From assembly GCA_002716285.1 (NCBI GenBank), contig PBAM01000036.1, forward strand, positions 1 to 62,315: a stretch of 62,315 nucleotides of DNA, read 5' to 3'. A program made the position numbers and the translations under genes. The notes under the pieces are model-generated. The model saw nothing but the letters and a program-made list of their open reading frames with translations, was not told where the DNA came from and ran no database searches. This DNA is from Acidimicrobiaceae bacterium (GTDB taxonomy: Bacteria; Actinomycetota; Acidimicrobiia; Acidimicrobiales; MedAcidi-G1). Positions within the stretch are counted from its first letter, which is position 1; every line of letters begins with the position of its first letter. Positions 56,728-62,315 of this stretch are shown in pieces.

Positions 56728-57489
56728 CTATTTACTCGTCCGCCTCTGCTTGTCGAGCCATCCTAGAAGAACTGCTATAGCTCTTGGATCGTGTCTCAGA
56801 TGATGTCCTGCCCCTTCTATTAATCTCATGTCTGCACTCCCGTGAGCATCCGAAAGGGCTCTGGCCTCTAAAGAGGAAACTACATCGTCTTCGGTTCCGT
56901 GGACTATAAGCACGTTCTTTTCATCAAGTTCAGAAATAGAGGACTCAGCAGAAATTTGCTTTAGTTCTTGCGCCCATGAGTCAAAATCTTTTGGGAAATT
57001 AGAGTCAGGAATCACGCCGGCTCTACGTGCGTGTATAAGAAGACGTTTTGGGGAAGCCGCCCACGCAGACCAATCTGCTGGTGCTGCAAGTGCTCCCACA
57101 CCTTTTACTTTTGTTTCTTGAGCCGCTGCGCAAATAGATATTGCCCCTCCACTTCCAAAACCAACTAGCCATATTTGTCCTACTCGTGGATGATCATTGA
57201 GTTCTGAAATGGATTTACGAACATCTGTTAACCAGCCTCCAAGACTGAAACACCCCTCAGAATCTCCAGTACCTCGTAGTAGCGGAGCCATGGTAATAAA
57301 TCCCATTTCAGAAGAAATCCTATTTGCTAGTTCTGGCAAGGTGGTGGCTGAATTTGCACCACCACCAGGACCTTCTGGAAAACCGTGAACCAATAGAACA
57401 CATGGTAAGAGTTCGTCAGTTGACTCAGGAATCTCTAAATGAGCAACTAATTCCAAACCTTCAGATTGGAAATGGTGCACATTACTCAT
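56728..57489 (-). CDS. Alpha/beta hydrolase lacking the nucleophile Ser position
   Basis: 253 residues, alpha/beta hydrolase of the S33/dienelactone-like type: CVLLVHGFPEGPGGGAN (oxyanion region), a charge-relay Asp in IVHGTEDDVVSS, and His in EGAGHHLRHDPRA. The expected GxSxG nucleophile elbow reads WLVGFGSGGAISIC, where Ser is shifted one residue (usual form GFSLGG). Either an atypical elbow or a pseudo-enzyme. Start ATG 57489, 1 base before the LLM gene stop. Confidence 0.75.
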   Translation of the reverse strand: MSNVHHFQSEGLELVAHLEIPESTDELLPCVLLVHGFPEGPGGGANSATTLPELANRISSEMGFITMAPLLRGTGDSEGCFSLGGWLTDVRKSISELNDHPRVGQIWLVGFGSGGAISICAAAQETKVKGVGALAAPADWSAWAASPKRLLIHARRAGVIPDSNFPKDFDSWAQELKQISAESSISELDEKNVLIVHGTEDDVVSSLEARALSDAHGSADMRLIEGAGHHLRHDPRAIAVLLGWLDKQRRTSK

Positions 57490-58401
57490 CTATAGAAGAC
57501 TCTCTGCTAACGATTGCCACTGCTTTATTGGTAACCCATTTTGTAATTTCTGCTGTTCTGTTTGATCTACGACCAGTTGAACACAAACGTGATCCGCTCC
57601 TGCGTCAAAATGCTCAATAATTTTGCTTGAAATTGTTTGCATATCCCCCCAAGGTCTTATGGCATCCAATAACCGATCGCTGCCCCCTCCACTCAGATCA
57701 TCTTCGGTGAAACCTATCCTTAAAAAGTTGTTTCTATAATTTGGCAGATCGAGATAAATAGACAGATCTTTTCGCGCTAATTCTCTAGCTATTGAAGAAT
57801 CAGTTTCTAAAATCACCGCAACCATAGGGGCCAAAAAAGCTTCTTTCCCCATCGTTTCACGCGCCATTACCGTGTGATCTGGGGTCACATTATAAGGATG
57901 TGCACCCCAGGTTGATTCTGCTGCAAGTTTCAGTGCTTTTGGTCCTAAAGCACCAATGCAGATAGGAGCTTCATATTCGGGTTGATAAGCCCAGAAAGGC
58001 GATTTTTTTAGATTCTCTATGTAGTCGCTTAAATGTTCTAGAGGTTTTTCCCAAGTATGGCCACGAATAACTTCCACGAAAGGCCCATGACTTACACCCA
58101 CTCCGAGTAAAAATCTATTAGTGAAAGCTTCAGAAAGTGTTCGCGTAGCACTCGCCATTGCTAAAGCATCACGAGAATAAATGCTGGCAATTCCTGTAGC
58201 CAGAACAATTTTTTGAGTAGCCGAAAGTAAAAGACTTGAATGTACAAACGGATCGCGTCCTGCGGTTTCAGGAATCCAAATGGCCCCAAAACCCATCTCC
58301 TCGATTTCCTTCGCTGCTTCACGAGCTCTTTCGGAAGGAACACCATCTAATTGATGTGTCCATATTCCGATTTTTCCTGGATCTAGAGTGACTCCATCCA
58401 T
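57490..58401 (-). CDS. LLM-class F420-dependent oxidoreductase
   Basis: 303 residues, luciferase-like TIM barrel: GKIGIWTHQLDGVPSERARE, GFGAIWIPETAGRDPFVHSS, IVLATGIASIYSRDALAMAS, FTNRFLLGVGVSHGPFVEVI, then QPEYEAPICIGALGPKAL and HPYNVTPDHTV. Resembles the TIGR03620-type F420-dependent LLM family of actinobacteria. Coenzyme F420 use is inferred, and the substrate is unknown. Confidence 0.88.
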   Translation of the reverse strand: MDGVTLDPGKIGIWTHQLDGVPSERAREAAKEIEEMGFGAIWIPETAGRDPFVHSSLLLSATQKIVLATGIASIYSRDALAMASATRTLSEAFTNRFLLGVGVSHGPFVEVIRGHTWEKPLEHLSDYIENLKKSPFWAYQPEYEAPICIGALGPKALKLAAESTWGAHPYNVTPDHTVMARETMGKEAFLAPMVAVILETDSSIARELARKDLSIYLDLPNYRNNFLRIGFTEDDLSGGGSDRLLDAIRPWGDMQTISSKIIEHFDAGADHVCVQLVVDQTEQQKLQNGLPIKQWQSLAESLL

Positions 58402-58405
58402 TTTA

Positions 58406-58924
58406 CTAATCGACTCTTCGAAGGTTTTTCGTGTAGTTAGGGCCTCTAGCAGTGTAGGAAAGAGCGTTTAACATATTTGCACCTTCTGCTACTACTCCTT
58501 CTCTAACCTGAGCTGGCACTCCCAGAGCCATTGACAGAGGTGGAATTTCCTGTCCATTTCTGACAACAGCGTTAGCTCCAACTATCGAGCCTCTGCCGAC
58601 AACTGCGTTGTGTAATACCACCGCTCCAACTCCTACCAACGCTTCATCTTCAATTCGACATCCTTCTAGATGGCACAGGTGGCCTAATGTGACGTCATCG
58701 CCAACTGTAGTCACGACTTGCGGGATGCAATGTATAACCGCATTGTCTTGAATCGAACTCCGCTCGCCAATTGCGATCTTGCCATCATCGCCTCGTATAA
58801 CTGCGTGTGGCCAAACGCTTGATTCAGCTCCGATTATGACATTTCCAATAATTACTGCCTCCGGATGCACATAGGCGCTTGAATCTATCTGAGGTTCGAA
58901 CTCCCCTAGAGCGTAAATCGGCAT
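58406..58924 (-). CDS. Gamma-carbonic-anhydrase-like hexapeptide protein
   Basis: 172 residues of left-handed beta-helix repeats: SAYVHPEAVIIGNVIIGAES, WPHAVIRGDDGKIAIGERSS, QDNAVIHCIP, TLGHLCHLEGCRIEDEALVG. The gamma-CA family has His ligands at H-x(n)-GH-x4-H. The third His seems replaced by Glu here (GHLCHLEGC), with an extra His in between, so zinc binding may differ. Carbonic anhydrase activity is not assured. Confidence 0.85.
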   Translation of the reverse strand: MPIYALGEFEPQIDSSAYVHPEAVIIGNVIIGAESSVWPHAVIRGDDGKIAIGERSSIQDNAVIHCIPQVVTTVGDDVTLGHLCHLEGCRIEDEALVGVGAVVLHNAVVGRGSIVGANAVVRNGQEIPPLSMALGVPAQVREGVVAEGANMLNALSYTARGPNYTKNLRRVD

Positions 58925-59410
58925 TTAGTTACCCCGATACTGTCCGTACGAACCGCCTAAAAATAGCAACGGCGAACCTGTTTCCATAATTTCCGCACCT
59001 AAAACTTCCCCGATCACAAACCAATGATCGCCAGCCTCTACAACATTAAAGACCGAGCAATCGATACTTGCCAAGCTGCCCTCTATAGCTGGCAACCCTT
59101 CTGCAGATTCATGCCAAGATATTATTTCCCAGGGGTCATTCTCTTTACGAAAAAATTCATTCGCGACATTTTCCTGCTGGTCTGAAAGCACATTCACACA
59201 AAATTTCTTTTCGCTCTTCATTTTTTGCCATGTGTTTGACTCTTTACCTGGTAAAAACCCAACCAAAGGAGGTTCCATGGAAACCGAAACAAAAGAGCCA
59301 ATGACCATGGCTTGAGGTCCTTCAGGAGAAGCAGAAGTAACGAGAGTTACTCCGGTCGGATATCTGCCAAGCACTTTTCTGTACTCATTTCCATCAATCA
59401 GTTCTGCCAA
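58925..59410 (-). CDS. Flavin reductase-family protein
   Basis: 161 residues, FMN-binding split barrel: RYPTGVTLVTSASPEGPQAM, GSFVSVSMEPPLVGFLPG, KKFCVNVLSDQQE and DHWFVIGEVLGAE, LLFLGGSYGQYR. Typically NAD(P)H:flavin reductase, giving reduced FMN to oxygenases; the adjacent LLM gene would be a plausible partner only if it used flavin. Diverges from the selenoprotein operon across 103 bases. Confidence 0.9.
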   Translation of the reverse strand: MAELIDGNEYRKVLGRYPTGVTLVTSASPEGPQAMVIGSFVSVSMEPPLVGFLPGKESNTWQKMKSEKKFCVNVLSDQQENVANEFFRKENDPWEIISWHESAEGLPAIEGSLASIDCSVFNVVEAGDHWFVIGEVLGAEIMETGSPLLFLGGSYGQYRGN

Positions 59411-59513
59411 TTTTCTTCCTTAAATATTTACGCAATTAAAAAAGGTTAGCCGAGACATTCAAAGACCCCGACCCAGAGAGCGCTTAGAGAAACTATTGTG
59501 CGATAATTCAAGT

Positions 59514-60965
59514 ATGAGTTCTTATTTACTTGATAAGGAAAATGATGATCTAATTCTCGCAGTTGTAAAAAACGATTGTCCTACATGTCAGCTCTTAATC
59601 CCAACACTTGAGAACTTGGGGGAAACAGGAAAACTAACTGTTGTACTGCAGGATGAAATGAACTTCCCTTATGAGGCCGACTGGGTGCTCGATGATAGAG
59701 AATTGGAAATAAGTTGGAATTTGAATCTCGACTCTGTTCCTACTCTTTTGCGTTTTAAAAGAGGTGAGGAGGTTGAAAGAACTGTCGGATGGTCACGCGA
59801 AGAATGGCGTAAAATTATAGGAGATTCGACTCTTGGGGATGACCTTCCAGAATTTAAACCCGGTTGAGGTTCTCTCACTGTTGACCCCGGGCGGATCGAC
59901 CAGCTTAAATCAAAGTTTGAAAATTCAGAATTCATTTCTAGAGAAGTTGAACTTGCTGCACAAGAAGATACTTACGAAGCCATGTTTGAAAGGTCATGGA
60001 CAGATGGCCTACCCGTAGTTCCACCAACTGCTGAAAGAGTAAGAAAGATGCTAGGGGGAACGAGTAGATCAGCTGATGAGATAGTTGTTTCAGTTCCTCC
60101 TAATTTGATCGAATGTAATGTCGAAAAGATTGCAATAAATGCTGTTATGGCTGGCTGTAAACCTGAGTTCTTGCCCGTGGTTATCTCAGCACTTGAAACT
60201 ATCTGCACTGAAGAATTCAATATGCACGGAGTTTTAGCTACAACCATGTCAGTCGGACCGGTTTTTGTTGTAAATGGGCCTATAGCCCGTGATATCGGTA
60301 TGAACTCAGGAATAAATGTTTTAGGTCATGGGAATAGAGCGAACAGCACTATTGGTAGGGCCGTTCAACTAGTGATTAACAATGTTGGCGGAGGTGGACC
60401 AGGCGGTGTAGATCGCTCAACTTTAGGTCACATGGGTAAACAAGGTTTTTGTTTTTCTGAAAATGAACTCTCGTCACCATGGCCTTCACTTGCTGAAAAC
60501 CGTGGTTACAACTCGTCACAAAATGTCATCACTGCTTTCACGGGTGAAGGTCCAAGACTGGTGATGGATCAAAAAAGTAGAACGCCTGAGTCTCTTATAC
60601 GTACACTTGCCGAACATTTGATCTCAACTGTCTCGTCGAGCGTTGTTGTAGGCATGGATGCAATGCTTGTTTTGTCACCTGAGCATTCTGCTAGATTCCA
60701 CGAAGCTGGATGGAGCAAGGATCGTTTCTTGGAAGAAATTACTGGAATGATGATGATCGACACGGACAATATAATCGCAGGGTCTGGGGGTATCGAAGAA
60801 GGACTTCCGGCAGAGTTGAAAGGAATGAGTCTTCCGAAATTTAGACCCGGTGGTCTCCTGCTTGCTCAAGCTGGTGGACCCGCAGGACTATTTTCGGCGA
60901 TAATTGGAGGGTGGCTCAATGGTCCCTCTGGAAGTGAACCTACTAGTAAGGAGATTTTACTGTGA
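59514..60965 (+). CDS. Putative selenoprotein: thioredoxin-like domain fused through Sec
   Basis: The track reports two ORFs (59496-59867 and 59982-60965) in the same frame, separated by TGA at 59865. The 38 codons between that TGA and the next ATG are open, contain no start codon and look coding (VDPGRIDQLKSKFENSEF). I read the TGA as selenocysteine (Sec118), giving a 483-residue protein. Residues 1-117: thioredoxin-like, NDCPTCQLL (Cys22, Cys25), SVPTLLRFKRGEEVER. After Sec118, GSL then SWTDGLPVVPPTAERVRKML, VEKIAINAVMAGCKPEFLPV, RANSTIGRAVQLV and PGGVDRSTLGH, unknown domain. The next gene overlaps by 4 bases. The alternative is a stop at 59867 and an unassisted start at 59982. Confidence 0.6.
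59878..59903 (+). promoter_or_regulatory. Possible SECIS-like hairpin after TGA 59865
   Basis: CTGTTGACC pairs with GGATCGACCAG with two one-base bulges, a GU pair and a six-base loop (CCGGGC) that starts 20 nt after the TGA. The distance fits bacterial SECIS limits as I recall them (roughly 16-37 nt). The loop lacks an early G, a weakness. Confidence 0.4.
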
Positions 60966-61483
60966 CGAATACAAAAGTTCTTCTGGATCCAACTTCTGAG
61001 AATGCTCCTGCGGAAAGAAGCCTGTCAAAAAGACCCGAAACTTTGATTGCTCTGACAGTTGGATTATTAGACATTTCTAAAGGGCGAGGGGATATTTTTT
61101 TAAATCGTCTTGAAGAAAAACTTACTGATACTGGAATAAAAGTACTCAGGTTTAAGAAACCTACCTTTACTAAACCTGCACCTGTGGATCTGCGTCACGA
61201 GATCGCTAGTAAATGTGATGCCGTAATCGAAGCTTTAGCTGATTGAGGTTCTTGTACGACATGCAGTGTGCATGACATAGATGATATTGAAAGAAGAGGA
61301 ATACCGGCAGTAATGATTGCTTCTACTCCTTTCGAGGATGCAGCTCAAAAACAAGCTGATGCTCTTGGACTAGATATTGCAAGAGTATTTGTTCCTCATC
61401 CTGTTCAAGATAGAACAGACGAAGAAATGCATGAGATGGCAGACCTAGTATTTAATAAAGTTTTGGATACTCTCACCAGATGA
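60962..61483 (+). CDS. UGSC-family selenoprotein (Sec95)
   Basis: The track splits this frame at TGA 61244 into 60962-61246 and 61268-61483. Reading the TGA as selenocysteine joins them into 173 residues with the motif EALAD-U-GSCTTCSVHDIDD. U-G-S-C is the diagnostic motif of what I recall as the UGSC family of (seleno)proteins. Just after it is a CTTC. The first half (SKRPETLIALTVGLLDISKG, LNRLEEKLTDTGIKVLRF) and second half (RRGIPAVMIASTPFEDAAQ, LGLDIARVFVPHPVQDRTDE) are both of coding quality. Start GTG 60962 has AAGGAG 8 bases upstream and overlaps the previous stop (GTGA). The next gene overlaps by ATGA. Reaction unknown; a redox role is inferred. Confidence 0.82.
61255..61279 (+). promoter_or_regulatory. 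Possible SECIS-like hairpin after TGA 61244
   Basis: A perfect 6-bp stem CATGCA/TGCATG closes a GTG loop, extended by pairs TA/TA and G/C with mismatches. The loop begins 20 nt after the TGA and starts with G, as bacterial SECIS elements usually do. It lies within the coding frame just after U-G-S-C. Confidence 0.5.
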
Positions 61484-62315
61484 CAAGAAACGTTGCAGTA
61501 GCGCCGGACACAAGACCGGAGATGCACAAAATGATGTGCGCTGCTGTGGAACGTTCTGGTGCAACACTAACCGGCGTGGAAGATGCCGAAGGGTTGATTT
61601 GGGCGGATCCTGCAAGACCGGAGCTCTTTCCTGAAGTAGTAGAAACGGCAACTTTGCTCGAATGGATACAACTTCCTTACGCTGGTATCGAACCCTTTGC
61701 CAATAATCTAGACCCAAAGTGGCTTTGGACATGCGGCAAGGGTGTTTACGCTCCCGCCGTAGCTGAAACAGTCCTAGCGCTCGCACTGTCCCTGTCCAAA
61801 AATTTACATGACTACGCCAGAGCAACCGAATGGTCCGGACCGGTTGGTCGCTATCTGCACGGGTCTAACGTGACAATTCTTGGAGGAGGTGGCATAACCG
61901 TTGAACTTTTGCCACTTCTTGCTCCGTTTGATTGTGTCACAACAGTAATCAGAAAAAAAGATGAGAACCTGCCGGGTGCCGCTTTTACTTACACACCTGA
62001 AAAACTTGAAGAAGTTTTAAAGACAACTGACCTACTAATTATCGCTTTAGCTTTAACGGAAGAAACTAGAGGCATTATCGACAAAAAGACCCTGGGTTTA
62101 ATGCCATCTCATTCCCATATAGTCAATGTCGCTAGAGGTGGGCACATAGTGACTGATGATTTGATTGAAGCACTTAAGGAAGGAAAAATTGCCGGGGCGG
62201 CTTTAGACGTTACCGACCCTGAACCTCTACCTGCAGGAAATCCTCTGTGGTCTGATCCGCGCTGTCTTATCACACCTCATATCGGCAACACTCCGGAAAT
62301 GGGTTTAAAACTGCT
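61480..62315 (+). CDS. D-2-hydroxyacid dehydrogenase, 3' truncated
   Basis: Not in the ORF track because it runs off the right edge. ATG at 61480 overlaps the UGSC stop by 4 bases. D-isomer-specific 2-hydroxyacid dehydrogenase: substrate domain, then NAD-binding fold (VTILGGGGITVELLPLL, a variant of GxGxxG), ALALTEETRGII, the catalytic Arg in NVARGGHIVTDDL, Glu in DPEPLP and His in ITPHIGNT. Reduces a 2-oxoacid or oxidises a 2-hydroxyacid with NAD(P). It is probably the last or a middle gene of the selenoprotein operon; the substrate is unknown. Confidence 0.88.
   Translation, partial: MTRNVAVAPDTRPEMHKMMCAAVERSGATLTGVEDAEGLIWADPARPELFPEVVETATLLEWIQLPYAGIEPFANNLDPKWLWTCGKGVYAPAVAETVLALALSLSKNLHDYARATEWSGPVGRYLHGSNVTILGGGGITVELLPLLAPFDCVTTVIRKKDENLPGAAFTYTPEKLEEVLKTTDLLIIALALTEETRGIIDKKTLGLMPSHSHIVNVARGGHIVTDDLIEALKEGKIAGAALDVTDPEPLPAGNPLWSDPRCLITPHIGNTPEMGLKL

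Noticed and set aside
59514-60965. Two separate genes split by a true stop at 59865
   Set aside because: No start codon or ribosome site for 38 coding-like codons after the TGA, same frame, and the same 9-mer as the UGSC TGA; kept only as the alternative.

Overview
The window looks like a contig from a low-to-mid-GC, gene-dense actinobacterium, most probably a free-living (marine-type) member of the Acidimicrobiia. This rests on gene content, not on a database search. The markers are the block gcvH-garA-ftsR-DUF151-merR known from mycobacteria and streptomycetes, a mycothione reductase (mycothiol redox), an F420-type LLM oxidoreductase, a BldD-like regulator, FtsE/FtsX, and a catabolic island of paired acyl-CoA dehydrogenases with an EthA-like Baeyer-Villiger monooxygenase. 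Genes are packed with very short or overlapping junctions. No gene-free stretch exceeds 300 bases; the largest is about 225 bases at 41270-41494. I see no insertion sequence, phage gene, CRISPR array or rRNA.

Layout. 1-3873: a partial Thr-linker YHYH-domain protein, a nitroreductase-SRPBCC fusion, an EthD-like protein and a second nitroreductase. 3876-9913: a housekeeping block, rsmE-dnaJ-hrcA-lepA on the minus strand, rpsT on plus, and holA on minus. 9937-22219: a catabolic island with an EthA-like monooxygenase and SDR diverging from a DUF7064/7065-like protein, a BMP-type lipoprotein, three acyl-CoA dehydrogenases, mycothione reductase, another SDR and a convergent acyl-CoA ligase. 22287-24221: aroC and a class II aldolase/adducin protein. 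24228-28470: the conserved actinobacterial regulatory block with hpt inserted, ending in pgsA. 28562-36803: a HIT protein, a DUF2079 membrane protein, an unknown membrane-anchored protein, a LysM plus substrate-binding lipoprotein, a methyltransferase, a Rieske protein and ftsX-ftsE. 36954-41650: prfB, secA, bldD-like and a 51-residue membrane protein. 41653-45248: a zinc alcohol dehydrogenase, a tRNA(CAU), a glycosyltransferase-GtrA fusion overlapping a fatty-acid-hydroxylase-type gene, and tRNA-Asn. 45336-56631: dnaG, a half-length PPDK-like protein, glyS, recO, uppS, era, corC-like, ybeY, phoH, a Cys4 protein and sufB. 56728-59410: a hydrolase, an LLM oxidoreductase, a gamma-carbonic-anhydrase-like protein and a flavin reductase.

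The most striking region is 59514-62315. The ORF track splits two genes at in-frame TGA codons that I read as selenocysteine. In the second gene, TGA at 61244 gives the motif U-G-S-C and joins two ORF-track fragments into one 173-residue protein, matching what I remember as the UGSC family of (seleno)proteins. In the first gene, TGA at 59865 lies between a thioredoxin-like domain (CPTC) and a 365-residue downstream part in the same frame, with no start codon for 38 codons after the TGA. Both TGAs sit in the identical 9-mer TGAGGTTCT, and each is followed by a potential hairpin whose loop starts 20 nt after the TGA. The two genes overlap by GTGA, and the second overlaps a D-2-hydroxyacid dehydrogenase by ATGA. 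This suggests a compact two-selenoprotein redox operon. The selenocysteine machinery (selA, selB, selC, selD) is not in this window and must be sought elsewhere in the genome.
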